Both the position numbers and the translations under genes were made by a program. Of a DNA stretch of 64,000 nucleotides, positions 22,968 to 36,300 are shown one piece after another; the stretch's first letter is position 1; each line of letters starts with the position of its first letter. This DNA comes from Mesaphorura yosii (taxonomy: Eukaryota > Arthropoda > Collembola > Poduromorpha > Tullbergiidae). The DNA is taken from positions 1 through 64,000 of the forward strand of contig WIXG01000398.1 in assembly GCA_009869945.1 (NCBI GenBank), read 5' to 3'. The notes under the pieces were generated by a model. That model searched no databases. It worked only from the letters and a program-made list of their open reading frames with translations, and was not told the origin of the DNA.

Positions 22968-23525
22968 GACACCGTGAGCGGAGGGCATAAGTTAATGACA
23001 ATGCACTGTTTTTGACAACCAATTAATTTACAGACCACGGCTCCGTTCTGCACTCGGCACTCCACTATACGCGAAGAAAGCAATTAAACAAAATCAAACG
23101 AACTATTCAGGTATTATCGCAAGTATTTTGTGCATACGTATACGTTGCCTTGAACATTGCCGGAATTTTCTGATGCTGCCTTCCTTGCTGCTTCGCTGTC
23201 TGCTTCTATCTAAAAGTATAATACTGGATTACTGCAACTCACTAACAAATGCGGGTTCCGATAGAGACCTCTTTGACTTTTCAATGTACTCTGATCAACT
23301 GCTTAACCATAAAAAGTATGCTTCAGCTGCAAAATCAAGCTTAATGCCGAATAAAATGGCCTGAGTCAGTCGGTAGAAATAAATCTTCAACGAGTCAGTA
23401 GCGGCAGATGTGAAGCGGTGCTAATTAAGTATTAAAATATATTTTATTAGTTTCGGTAGTATCACATTAGTTTTCTGACTTTGCTTATTAGTACTAGGCT
23501 CATCCACTTAAACATCGAATCGAGT
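22968..23525. other. Region upstream of the basic ORF and 3' of MMAA
   Basis: About 560 nt. It contains the MMAA poly(A) candidate. An open frame on the + strand at 23128-23364 has no recognisable features. Confidence 0.4.
23443..23448 (-). terminator. Candidate poly(A) signal of MMAA
   Basis: AATAAA on the - strand about 80 nt downstream of the MMAA TGA. Spacing and strand fit. Confidence 0.5.
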
Positions 23526-25093
23526 TCAGGATTTTGTCGAATCACTTGATCTCATATTTTTCGTGACCATAGATAGAATCTCGTCAGAGGCTACACCAGG
23601 AGCCAGCTGACCTCTCTCAACCTGCTCTGATAAGGTTTTGATCGACTCTCTCATCTGAGAATCTCGCAGTAAAATATTGAGGAGACCCTCTTTTATGTGG
23701 GCCCACATCCATGTATTTCGTTGAGTACTTCGCTTGGCCTGAAAGTTGTCTTTTGTGGCTGCCCGAAAATCTGAAACTAAATTCCAGAACTTGTCTATGC
23801 CGTCCTTTGTTTTTGAGGAAATCTGCTGAACCTAAAAACAGCACCGACATAAGTACTCCGACAATAAGGCAATACTTCAAGTGCAATGGCGAAAGTAATG
23901 CAAATATGCATGCATACCTTTGTTTTCCACTTAGGTGTGGCAGCTCTCATGAACTTTAAGGCAGCCATGTACTCGTATTGAGTTCGATGTGCGGCAGGCA
24001 GGAGATCTCCATCGGCTTTAGTAACGAGGATAATGTCAGCTCTCTCAATAATTCCGCGCTTGATTCCTTGCAGCTCATCCCCACCGCCAGGAGGCAACAA
24101 AAGAACAAATATGTCCACCATATTCGTCACTGCATACTCCGACTGTCCAACCCCTTTAAAAAGTAAAAAAAAAAGTATTGTTCGCTTAAACTTGAAATAT
24201 AATGTTTTCATATCAAAAGCACTGAGAATTTACCGATTGTTTCAATGAGGATTATGTCATAGCCAGCATACTCACAAATAACAATAGCTTCATTTGTTGA
24301 TCTTGTGACGCCGCCGAGGTGACCTTTCGCCGGTGATGGTCGTATGTAAGCGTTGGGGTCTCTGGTTAATTCGACCATCCTGGTCTTGTCTCCTAGCAAT
24401 GAACCTCCCGTTGTCGCTGAAGAAGGATCGACTGCAAGGACAGCAACGTTATGGCCCCTCTCCGTTAAAAATTTTCCAAACACTTCGATGAAGGAGGATT
24501 TTCCAGCACCGGGTGGACCGGACAGGCCTATATATCAAACAGCAAAATGATAGATGACGATTGGCGATTATGAAGATCCTAATTGCTTAAGAGTGAGAGA
24601 CGGGAGCTTAGCTAAAGAATAAGATTCAAGCGCACCTATTCTGAAGCTCTGCTTTTTGGCTGAGGTTTGATTGTGAGCACCCGTCTCCTCTTGCAAAATT
24701 TTCGCGAGGAGTTTCTTTGCAAGTTGCTTCTTCAATTTATGCTCCGTTTCCACCAATGTGATTGCTGATGCCAAAGCTGCTCTGCTTCCTTGCTTTAGCT
24801 GGTGCAAATACTTTTCTACCACAGCATCGGAAGGATCATTTTCCACTGACAGTTTACGCGTACAAAATGTTGCACCAACGGCTGTCTTGCTCGTGGTCCA
24901 TCGAACCGATTCAGGTCTGAACTAACAAAAAATCGTACATTGCAATAGCTCAGACTTCGGAAGTCAGACACAAACCAAGAAACTAAGCGTATCTCACCCG
25001 ATATGCACAAAGTGAACTTCCGATTTGGGCCCTCAGCACACGAACCGTGGCAGTGTTGATTACAACCGTCTTCAGAATCAAAGTTCCTGCCAT
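23526..25093 (-). CDS. MMAA: MMAA, mitochondrial GTPase chaperone of methylmalonyl-CoA mutase
   Basis: Five exons, 25093-24998, 24921-24636, 24527-24234, 24153-23918 and 23831-23526, give 405 residues against about 418 in human. All introns are GT-AG, 76-108 nt. Exon 1 encodes a basic, hydroxylated, acid-free leader ([20 protein letters not shown]) that looks like a mitochondrial targeting peptide. Then follow the P-loop GPPGAGKS (131-138), [65 protein letters not shown] and VTKADGD (269-274). The C-terminal arm ends [12 protein letters not shown] (G3E/SIMIBI GTPase) gates adenosylcobalamin loading onto methylmalonyl-CoA mutase and protects it, in propionate and branched-chain amino-acid breakdown. 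All nucleotide-binding motifs look intact. The start ATG at 25093 was chosen because it is the one giving a targeting leader spliced in frame. Confidence 0.96.
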
Positions 25094-25125
25094 CAGCTTA
25101 GTCCAATTAAAACCGATGCACTTGA

Positions 25126-25131
25126 TTTATT
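25126..25131 (-). terminator. Poly(A) signal abutting the stop of the unrecognised gene
   Basis: AATAAA follows the TGA at 25134-25132 without a gap. Cleavage 10-30 nt further on would fall at or just before the MMAA initiation codon (25093). Confidence 0.45.
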
Positions 25132-25735
25132 TCAAGGCTCCAGCAGTTCAATATCGCGACAGTTTTTGAGATTAATGGTAAGAGAATTTAAAACAAGGGT
25201 TTCAAATGTGGAAACCATTTCAGTGTCGCAGAGAAGAAAAATCTTGTGATCGACTACTTGAATCTCATCAATTGCCGGCAACGGAACCATGAGACTAGCA
25301 GAAGTATGAGGCACGCTGGACACTTTCTTTCTGAACGTCGCGTCAGAGGCTTCGGTAGATTTCAATCAAAAACGAAAATGAAGGCCTGTCATATCGGTTG
25401 CTTTGTTTAGGATTTCTAGAAGGTAGAGCTCTTAAAGCACGGGATTCGTATACTCGTCATTCAAATCTTTAATCTCATCATGATAGTTTTGACTGGGTTT
25501 CTGTATTGCTCTTGACGAATGAAGAGTCAAGTACTGCACATCCGCGTATGCCTCTGTCTTGCTTGCAAATTTCACAACGTACAACGGTTTTCTCCCACAC
25601 TATGACATAAATTGTAGCTACAGGGTCATGCTATCCATGAAATTTAAGAAATAACCTTAGATTTTATGCAATCTCGAAGGTAGAGGGAAGCAACAATGGA
25701 CGGCCTTGTAAGCGAGTCTGAGATACTTTGTTTCG
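25132..25735 (-). CDS. Unrecognised gene, three 3'-terminal exons
   Basis: Three - strand exons splice in frame: 25735-25656 (entered in phase with two bases), 25599-25454 and 25330-25132, with introns of 56 and 123 nt and GT-AG borders. Together they encode about 141 residues ending in TGA. Landmarks are SLTRPSIVASLYLRDCIKSK in the first, KCGRKPLYVVKFASKTEAYA and SRAIQKPSQNYHDEIKDLND in the second, and VPLPAIDEIQVVDHKIFLLC with NLKNCRDIELLEP at the end. The text looks like a soluble globular protein, without membrane span or Cys pattern. I do not recognise the family and find no convincing 5' exon or ATG up to about 26.1 kb. The gene may extend into the 26-30 kb stretch or be truncated. Only 38 nt separate its stop from the MMAA ATG. 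Confidence 0.5.
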
Positions 25736-28700
25736 CTTACAAGAGGTCGCAACAAATTAAAATTTTTGGTCAAAAACAAGAAGTTTGCAAGCAGGCATAA
25801 ATTGGCCTGAGTGAGTTCTCAAGTGCGTGAGTTTTGTTAAACGAACATAACTGAAATTAATGAGTAATTATAAGTCTGTTGACTGCCAATGCCAAACGCC
25901 TTAGAATGTCAGAGTGTCTTCAGTAAGCGAAGCTGTGAGTTGATTGCCTTACGCACAACGCGAATCTCATTTCATGGGAAAAGGAACAAACTCTTAATTC
26001 TTGTAGTCCAATGTCAACCAGATTAAGTAGCGAGCACAGCTCAGTGTAGCAGGGAGGCAAATGTTACTTTTACAAAAATGTGCAGGTTTGCAATTCGCAA
26101 TTGAGGTGTGAGTGATCGAGTATGCAAATTAGCTCATTATTCGCGTTTGTCTCACACGTTGAAGCGCGAGCTGGTAGGTTTTGAGGCCTATAATTACGAG
26201 CTCTCTGACACCCCTTATCTTGTTCATTATTTAATTAGAGTAACGATCTCGATCTCGGGCGGCGACGCTAATCGTAAATCCGTACGCATGCACTCTTTCA
26301 GCTTCAGTGACACAATTTCGTACTCACACTCATAAATCGGCCTGCTTATTGCACAAGCCGATGATATATTGCGCTCTGAGAACGACATTTACAATTTAAT
26401 CATGACTGATTGTGAGTTCCAATTCCAATGAGCACAACTTGGAGCTCAACATGAGACAAGTGCGTATCGACGCTACGGAATCCTGAATTCTGTGCGTTGC
26501 GTTGCGTTGAGCCAGAACCAGAACGCTGAACGGGGAATGTGTGACCTTAATACTGCTGGCTGCATCTTGATTCATTTCAGAAATACAACGCCATGAACCC
26601 ATTACTTGATTTGCTCCAGATACGAACGCATTTCTCCTGCACAGAGAGAACGGCTCCAACTCGACATCGCTGCTTTTAATTGCCACTGCCGCACAATTAC
26701 TTGGCTTTACAAATTATTACGGTGGCATGTCTCAATAAATAATCGACTCAAAATAAACTTGGCTTCAATGCATGCCACCGCATGAATTCTTTGTGCGTCT
26801 GTTTTGACTTTTCGATGAAGCCATGAAGCTTATGATGCTGTTGACGGTGGAATTATGTGCTCTGATTATTCTGACTCTATAAGTATTTGTTCTAGAACAA
26901 ACTACATCCTACTCTGAATGCTTTCTGTGCGTGAAGAATTTACGTGACGCCGTGATTCCCATTGCGATTTCTGTGGGGCATCAAAATCAAAACTCATATG
27001 TCTTGCTCGATTAATCAGGGACTACAAATACGAATTATTATGATATGATTAACCTCTTGCCCCTTTTTAATCAAAGATATTATTATCCTAATAATGTTGA
27101 ACTGTCGGTGCGAGCAACTCCAAAGTATTTGCTGTGGTTTGCAGAAACCATCGTCCAAATGAAATGACACGCCAGTCGTGGCTTTTCAGAGACCACGCAG
27201 GTCGCTTCATCTGCAAATCGCCAGACCTTCATTAAAGTGAAGACGTATGCGAAATGCAATTATTCCAGTAAACGTGGAATTTATTAAGGCAGTCAAGATG
27301 TGAAATCAGTTCATTAGTGATTCGCAGTGCAGTACGCATGTTTGTGGGCCAAGGAAAGCAAGATGCGGAGAAGGTCTTTACACAGAGCTCCTGACAGAGC
27401 ACTACTAGCTCACATTGATTGGAATGGGAATGCGTGTGTGCTGCCAAGACTCCAACTCCCAGTGACGAGCTTTTCCGACGACGGGCTCAATGAGGAACGC
27501 ATCGCTTCGTTTACGCGTACCTCGCGTACGCGTACGCATGTTGGTGAGGCTGAAGCAGTGCGAGCAGTGAGCATTGCGTTGGTAGACAGTTGATTGGACT
27601 TGAAAAGGGGGTAAATGCCATAATATCAAAACATACACAAACTCACGCATTATTTGTAGAAATGGTACATGTTACTCATAGGACACGAACTCGAGTGAGG
27701 TGCATTGCATGGTATCACTGATCTTGTACGCACTTTCCACTGCATTTTTAAAGACCCCTTCGTGGCTCTGTCTCATTATACTCTACGCAACTACGCACCA
27801 TAAACAGGCCTGTCGCTATGAAATTGCTCCGTTGTGCTACGCGGACTCCGTTGTTACTGTGGATGATATTTGGTCTGCGTTTGCTGGTGGTAATGCCCTT
27901 TTCTATCTTCTTACATAACACAACAATTTCCAAATAATAATCCCAAATTTCTATACTCCTCTCTCTGCACAACACAAACACAAATACCCAAATAATAATA
28001 TCCGCACTTTTCTTAAACCAAACCAACCTTTTATTATTGTTAGGCGCTGCTCGACTCTGCTGGCATATTAACACTCATGGAATTGGGCAACGAGTTGAAC
28101 AACAATTTTTGTGTGGTGTCTGTCTCACATCCTCCCAGCGTAATGATCACTCTTCTGAAGCAGTTACTTTGGTGCGTTAGGCACTCACGTCCGTGCAATC
28201 GAACAATTGACGGTGAATTATAAATCCAATTGGACAAGGATCGAGTGAACCAAGTGAAAATTTAACAAATTTCCAAAGCGCACGCACTCACAAAAGAAGA
28301 CACTCCGTGAAGCTCATTTAATGTGAGCGGAGACAATTTCTCAAAGAGCAGCGACTGAATCAAGACAATTGCCCTTATTTTGCTTTGAAGTTTCTAGTTT
28401 GTGGAATCCAAGAGCTTTCATATCACGTCGTTCATCTTCCCGACTGATCTATTTCCCAACCTGAAGCCATCGTTCTAGTATCAGCCACTTTTAATTAACG
28501 CATCTTTCGTCAACTCAAAGAAAATCAGAAGTCTATGTCTGCTGACAGTGAACCGTGCAGGCCTCAAATTAGGTTCTGACTATCAATACGTGAGCACCAA
28601 CAGTGAACAGTTATTCTCAATTGCCAAAATCACACTTGATTTCATAACGCTGCCATGTCTTGAAAGCCTCTGCCATCTTTTCTGAGTTTTTCTTAAACGC

Positions 28701-30193
28701 GTCAGAATCTTCTTTCATCTTTTGAATTCAACGCCATTGCAGAACGGTCGAAAAAGTAACCAGTAAACGTGGACATTATTCCGAATCCGTGCAATTTCTC
28801 AGTCGATGTATGTGCAGAAAATTAGCTGTGAAAATGGTATGAGGCTCGTACAATAAATTCGCTGTTTCTACCTTTTCAGGTTGCCAGAAGACAACGAATG
28901 TGTGGCACTGTGCACGTAACGCACCACTGATTCAGACGCCAATAGATAAGGGTAAAGTAGTTTCCAATACTTACGACACAAATTGACTCCACAAATTAAT
29001 AAGTTTAATTTTGCGCAGTAACATTGGCGAGCATCGATCTCCGGAGTCGACATCAACTCTCGATGTTTGAATTCAATTGAAAATGTGTCATGCAAACGTG
29101 GAGAGGCTCCTTTCAGAGAAATCGTCCCAATGTAAATTTAGCCATCACACATGATGGTTCACGGACAATGCTGCTGGGGGTATTCGTATCAAGAGCGGAA
29201 ACCTCAGTCGACCATTATTATGAGTTTCCATTTTGGTGGAAACTTAGCCCAACCTAACATAAAAGAAGACGACGATGACGAGGACAATTTCTATAAACAA
29301 AGCAACGGAGATCCTAAAGTGTAAACGAAAGTGAGGTGCGTCCGGGCCCAATTCACAAGGTGTTCATCGCGAATGACTTTATTAGAATTTCAAAGCTAAA
29401 CAAACCAAAACACAACAACCATTGACTGATCTGAATCTTTCAGAAAAGTGGAAACGAATGTGTTCAATAGATTTAGGAATCGACCGCGCAATCGAATAGG
29501 AAAAATCAATCAAAATTCTAAATCATCATCACAGTGCGACGTGCGTATTCAACACTCTTTACAAAGCAATATTTTAGTACAGGGACAGGTCAGAAAACTT
29601 TGAAAGCTCAAGGCTCAATCTCGCTTAAAACAACTCTTTGCTTAATTTTTGTAGACTGTGGAATTAGATTTATAATTTCCTTGAAATTTTCCTTCAAAAT
29701 CTGAGCCGATAAAGCAAATGTCCATAAAAGAAATGAAACTTTGGTTGTAGCTTTACTTTGTTCGGAACTTAGGGAGTGTGAGCGTCTTGTACGTATGTAA
29801 TCAGTCTGAAAGACTTGAGAAGCAACTAATTGTGTTCATTCGCAGTGCAAAGCTAAAGTAAAGAATCTTGTAATAGTATTTGAAACTCGGTTTGACCAAA
29901 AGTATTCTTCAATTATGTAAAAAGACCTGCTGCGGTACGATAATTTATTCAGGGCCTAGATTGTACATACGCCACGTCGGAATACTTTATTTTTCAATGA
30001 TTATTCAGTTCTACATTTCTACTTAAACGAACAAGGAAACGCAACACGCGAGACTTTACGAGTGTTCGGCTTCATTAGTTCCTGTCTGTGAATATTTGAC
30101 ACTAGCACATCGCGATATTGTGACTCAAAAACCAAAAATCTACGCGAAGCTTTACAAATTAGTGTTCAAACTGGGCTGGTCGAGTAAACCAAA
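25736..30193. other. 4.5 kb upstream of Met, gene-poor
   Basis: No supportable exon was found, although upstream exons of the unrecognised - strand gene could hide here. A 14-bp palindrome GCGTACGCGTACGC lies at 27524-27537. A GCGTT triplet repeat lies near 26497. The right end must contain the distal Met promoter and 5' UTR. Confidence 0.45.
27524..27537. repeat. Alternating purine-pyrimidine palindrome
   Basis: GCGTACGCGTACGC is its own reverse complement and strictly alternates purine and pyrimidine. A related copy, TTACGCGTACC, stands 13 nt before it. Such sequence can adopt Z-DNA or form a cruciform in principle. Confidence 0.7.
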
Positions 30194-30345
30194 ATGAATG
30201 AAGACGCCGGTGAAAAGGAAGGACTGGAAACTCAAGATAAGGAGCCCGCTCAACGACCAACGTCACTACCAGCGTCCGAAAATGAAACGGAAGATGAGAA
30301 AGAAGTCAGCGTCAATTCGCTCAAGACCATCAAAGCAGAGATCAA
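30194..30345 (+). CDS. Met: Met exon 1 (remote 5' coding exon)
   Basis: Fifty codons plus two bases start at ATG 30194 and run MNEDAGEKEGLETQDKEPAQ onward to LKTIKAEIK. The donor AA|GTAAGC is strong and the split Lys codon is completed by exon 2. The exon is Glu/Asp/Lys-rich and would be missed by homology search alone. Assignment to Met rests on frame, phase and the absence of any other gene in between. Confidence 0.65.
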
Positions 30346-33300
30346 GTAAGCCCGCTAAATATTTGGTTTCTCATTAGCATATAATTGTAAATATTTGCGG
30401 TGGTCTGACATGCACACAACTCACAAAATTTAAGTAGGATGGAAGTCGCTCTTTATAGCGAACGTATTCCCAATCTACAAGAACAATCTCCAATTGGATT
30501 TAGGGTAGAAACTCGTTTCTAGTGATACGATGATCGAATATTTTGTCAAGTTTGAGTGCTCATCCTACAGCTACGATGTCTTCCGATGTGGAACGAGAAA
30601 ACATTTACAAAATGCGATTGTGATTGGTGGTCTCGTTTGTTCATTGTAAGAAGATGCTCCTTATCTTACTCTTGGCCAGTCAGTCGGTCTTTCTGAGAGA
30701 GTTGTAAGCTACGGGAGATTCTCCCACAGCTCCTTCAAAAATTCGAAGCTACACTGTAGCGCAAGTCGTGTGGTCTTATTCTCATATTGATAAAGATGAC
30801 ATTGGCATTGATCAATCTACAATTATCACCTCTGCTCAATTTACCCTGACGTTAAGCCACTGTAGTAAGTACGAATGCTGCTTTCGAAAGATTTCATGTA
30901 GCGACTCAGTCAATATAAACCGGTGGAGACAATCGTGAGGCGGCACTTCCTCACCTTCATAAATGCCTGAACATGGAAACGGAAAAAATTACATGGAACG
31001 GTTCTAGTTGACAGTGGCGGCTGATTGATCTCCGTGAACTATCTGCAGGATTCTATATGAATGTGTAAAGAATCGTCAAATTTTTCCACACAAAATAGCC
31101 ATAATTGAGTTTTATTTGACGTCAGACCACGAGAGCTTTCGTCGAATTTACACAAAGTCGTCACCACTTCTTCCAACCTTGATTTAAATTCATCCAGAGG
31201 GACAACAAAAATATTCTGAAGATATTTACACGATGAGACTGAATCCAAGGCTAACTCTCTCCGCACTCTATTGTTCAATTCTATGCTTTGAACAACTTGA
31301 TGTATCAGACGGATATTGAATACATTGCATGTGAGTGGGAAGTGAGAAGAAGCTGCCTGAGAGAAAATGAAAGGACACATTGTTCGGAGACAGTCCACTC
31401 TGCATTCAGCATCCCCAACACAAAACAATAAATGTTTCAGGATCGAATTTTAGGAAGACGTTTTATTTGTACAAGGTGATACAAAAAGACGTAATATTTA
31501 CACAAAGGAGGGACACGGTGACTGAGTGCAAGATGTGGGAATATTTTGGACAGCTCGCATCGGACTCTTCGTGTTATAGGTGCGAGATAATGACAGATTT
31601 TATGGGAAATGGTCGAGAAAAAGAGGAATAGCCGTAATCCGTAGCCAGCTACTTTGAGACGGATGATCCAACATCCACACAAAAGATGGTGAGACTAGTA
31701 AAAACTAAAAGGAAGAAGTTTTCTAACTCTCGGCTCTGCTTCACGCTTTGACTTCCATATCCAAGCACCTCACGAAAAACCGAATTCATATCCCGCTTTG
31801 TACGCAGAGGAATGGGAGTATTTAGTTACACTTACCGCCGATGGTCTACGTCTCATCGTTGAATTTTAATGTATCCAGGATTCACTAAATTAGTATTCAA
31901 CATGACCGGTTATTACGCGCGTCCTGCATACTATTAACTAACCTACCTAAATGCAGTGCTCATGCGATTTCCCCTGTGAGGGTCTCTTCTCCATTTACTT
32001 TTTAATATTCTCTTCGGAGGGTCATTAAGAGACCGCACTTCATAGCCAAAGGCACTGGAGCAAATGTTACCGCCGATCTTCGCTTTCTAAGGTACGGAAA
32101 CTGAAAAGTTTTGATTCTTTTTCTTTATGTAGTCATATGTGCACTGTCTGCTGCTATGCTGCTGCCTTGGCGTCGTTTCTTTTTCGAGCAGACAAACACG
32201 ACATCCCATCGTCAGCATCATCTGTTCCTCATGTTCGCTTTCATCTCCTTTTTATATGCAGCACAGATTTATTCCCATTTCATCGCATTCATGTTTCCCT
32301 TGCGTGCCTGCGAAGAGCAACCATGAATAAAGGCTGTGAAGGGTTGAAGACAAAAAGGAGTCTGGATGTTTAGTTTAAACTGTTGCTGTGAAACTATCAA
32401 TTATGGACCGAGAAAAGAGATACCCAGATTCTGCGATTTTTCTAAGCTCTTTCAGAAACCTCCGGTTGTGATCTGCCTCTTAATAATATTATTATACCAC
32501 TTAGCATCGCGCATTAGCATTACAAAACTATTCCCAGAGCAGGATTGTATTCTGTTTTGAAGCGAATGATACAGATTTCAGAGTCGGCCTTCGGTGAATT
32601 ATTTTTACTTCATACTTGGCAGTGCAACTGCCCTGTCTGCATTTGTCCATAATCGTAGTCGTTGCGTAATTGTTCTTGTTGGATTGAGTTTCATCGTCTC
32701 ATGCGAGAGAGTGTTTGATAGCACCAAGGCAGGCCCAGTATCTCTCTTCTCAGACCCAACTGTCCATAAGTAAAACGACTGCTCTATCATCCTTCCTTCC
32801 TCCGTCCATTATTATCCTCTTGTCTTGAGTTTTCAATAAAATAATCGAAAAAAAAAACGATTCTCACGCTAAAGAACAAAAAATATCTCGGATGAAAAAT
32901 GCTGCGGAGAACCGCGACCGGGAACCCAGAGCACGTATTTATTCTCTGATACTGCCAACTGCCGCGAACATCTTTCTACTGCATGGGAAACCTCTGCATG
33001 AGATACCACTGTGCTTTCAATTCATTTATGGCCATGTGGGTCTCAGTTTCATTACTGGGCATCGGCGTCTTATTGCAAAGAGCACACCAGTAACTTTTTT
33101 TAATTATTGCGAAATACAAGATTCTTTAAATTATTGTCGTTTCATAGTGAGCGGAGCGCGTGCATGCAGTGACATATGGATAAGGCGTGTTCCGAGTCCA
33201 AGGGTTATGCGTTTCGGATGTTTCCACCTTTCGAGAAGAGAACGCTTGGCATTTACTTTCGGCTTTTTCCAAAGTCGGGGGATTGACGAAACTTTGGGCA

Positions 33301-36300
33301 CATGAAATTCCTAAAAATACGTCCAGCGATGGCGGAGATTGCCAGCGGATTCCACTCATGGTTCGTGTTTTCCCATGACACCCGTCTCGTCTCTTCGCCA
33401 TGTCGCGCCTGGGCGTGAAATTCTTCAATAGTTCTTCTCCGGATGGTTGAATTCTGTTCAAACTGGATCCGTCACGACCAGATGTGTTGGCGTGAATGAC
33501 GTGTCAGTCTGGAGAGCTTCTTCAATGGAACTGTAATTAAAGGCGCAAGCACGAGACAGATACTCCACTCATTGAAGGAGAGATTCATGACCATAATAAA
33601 ATGTAAGACGTCCTTGCTCATAAAAATGAACACAAATCATTCGTGTAGCCGAGTTCAAGACCAACAAGTTCTTTAATAAATTGGATTTTTTATTGCTCTC
33701 TGCACCAAGACGGGCCACTGTAGATCAGCACCCAAGCCGAAGCCGGACGTGGCAACGAGGCAGCGTCAAAGACATGGCTGAATTAACAGAACATGATTAC
33801 ATAGTCGTAAAATCTTCAAACGGAACAGGGTCAATGTATTCATTATTAAACTTCTGACGCGGCGCTTGCATAAGCGCTTTTTATCAAACTACCACAATCA
33901 TCAACATCAACCAGTTGCGCCTGCATCTTGTTGGACGCAATCTTTTCGGTTTGTGTGTACTCTCGGCCAGGTTAATTAGCAGTTGCACTGCAAAAGTAAT
34001 GACTGCTATTTTCTCGTCAGACTTTGCAAACTAATGCAGCATCCCGACTGAAGTTTGTACACTGGCACAAAATCTTCTTGGGTTTATCGGTCTTGTAAAA
34101 TTTTACGATGTTACGGCCTCTGGCACAGACGTTCACCTTGCCAGGAGAAATTTCCTACAGTAAAGCTTGCGAATATGCGAGGAACTAGCTCATAAAACAA
34201 ACAACCCGACTTGCGTCTTGTGTTTTTCCAGCTTATCCACCACTTAAAATTTCACAAGGGGAATATTGCCAGGGCTACTTGTTTTTTAATGAACAATTCT
34301 CACCGGTATTAAAGTTTCAACTTCGTCAGCCAACCCTGAGAAGCAAGGGAAAAGCAGTGGCTTTCGTCGCATGATATTGGCATGGAGCGGTTAGCAAGAG
34401 AAAGTTGTATTAAGTTGTTTGCTGCCACAACATTCCATCAACAGATGAAATATGCATGTGCAGACATAAAATGGGAATTTCGATCAATTTGTAAGACTGC
34501 AGTGTGCACGGCAGGAACAGGGCGGTCTCTTAGTTGAAATTGAAACCCTCTCGTCCTTGTATGAGTACACATGACTTTGAAATGGAGATTTGTCCATGAC
34601 ATGTTTACTGCTAATTGGTTTGAGTCTTGAGCTTTTGCCGTCTATCTGGGCCGAATACAATGGCACGTAAGCGTTTGACGGCGCTCTGACCGAGGATGGC
34701 GGGTCGGTTCGAGTGAAGCGAGCATTCAATAATAAGATGATGCTTTGATGGACTGCCCGATTGCTCAAAAGTTGTACGAGCGCCTTGAGATCCCATTGGA
34801 TCTTAAAACGAGTCACTGAGTCTGTGTCTACTGTACTTCCTGTCTTGACAAAACCAACTGATGTCGATCATAGTCAAAAAATATGGAATATTCCTCCTCC
34901 TTCAGATTTTCTGTTTTCCAGTTGATTTCGCCTTGGTAATCATATTTTATGCTGAACATGCTGGACAGGTCCTATCCAACATTACTTCAGTGTGTCGTTG
35001 TCTGAAACTCTTCATGAATCACCGCCTAGGCACGCTAATGGCTCATCTTTGCCTCATTAATTATTAAGTAATCTGACATGAAACTACGCGTAAACACCGT
35101 CGCTGATGATGAGATACGTTACGAGAGGTAAGCCAAGTACGGGGCACATGGACCGAACTGCCTAGAAGGTTTCAATGGGATTATTTTAAATAAATTGCGT
35201 TTCAAGTATTAAGTATCGCCAGATAAATTAATGATGAGTGATTTCAACTCGAATTTGATAAGGACACTCAAATTGATGATAACAATATCTCGTCGTGACA
35301 TGCCTGCGCACAATGTCCTGGCAGCAACTTCTGTACCAGTCACCAGCGCAGTGCAGAATTGACAGCAATTTATTTCGAATCAGTTTAGGAGGCTACTAGA
35401 CGGTTTCACGAGACATTGCGAGTGGTTTGTTTATTTTTAAAAGTCATGCAGGCTGTTTCATTACGATTACGGTTGGATTACAGAGTGTCTGCATTACGCA
35501 GCATTAATTAGGCTCCAAAGATTGCGTGCATGGAACGTTCTTTCAACCATGACTTGACAGGCTTCTGGCCGGTTCATGTGCCCAACGCCTGATTCTTAGT
35601 ATATGTTTAGCAAGGTCTGCAAATCCGTGAGAATTTTGGCTTTTGCTGAGCGTGCAATTTTTCGCGAAAATGAGATGTATCTGAGCGATTGAGATTGTAT
35701 GTGTCTGGCAGACTGAAGCTCCTGTGCATATTTTAAATCCGAAGATCGTCTATAATGGATGCTGCCACATATAGTTAGCCCAATCTTGATAACAGTGCGA
35801 ATTGGTAAGGGCAGCGCCGTGATCCTGTTGGCTTATGCACGAAATTAAGATATTATCTACGACGAATGCTCACTGAGGTGCTAATCCTTGTTAATTTTTT
35901 GTGTGCAGAATAATGGATCAAGAACCTGTGATGCTCGACTCACTGAAAGACGAGGAGGTGGAGAGTTGCTGCAGCGCCAGCGAAACAGACGATGTTCAAG
36001 CACCTTCGAGTATAAAAAGTGATACTGAAGAAGATAAATCCTTCGCCGCACAAAATTCCGACAGCGGTTCAGAAACGGCGCAAAACGATGAAACTCCGCT
36101 GCAATCTTCCTCACTTCCGCCAAGGTAGTTATTTATGTCAGAGAAATGATTGCTGTTCTCCTTGCATGACGGTCTCTCCTCGCTTTCTCGAGCGTGTCGT
36201 TCATGAAAGTAGAATTACAATGTCGAGTATCACAAACGGCACCTACAAAAACAGGCTCGTTTCATGTAGATCTAAACAGAAGTTGCATTCAAGGCACGTT

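Noticed and set aside
22514-22969. 151-codon + frame opposite the basic ORF, Phe/Leu/Ser-rich
   Set aside because: It is the antisense shadow of the Lys/Glu-rich - strand frame.
29235-29260. CCCAACCTAACAT as telomere-like repeat
   Set aside because: Only one imperfect unit; no TTAGG array.
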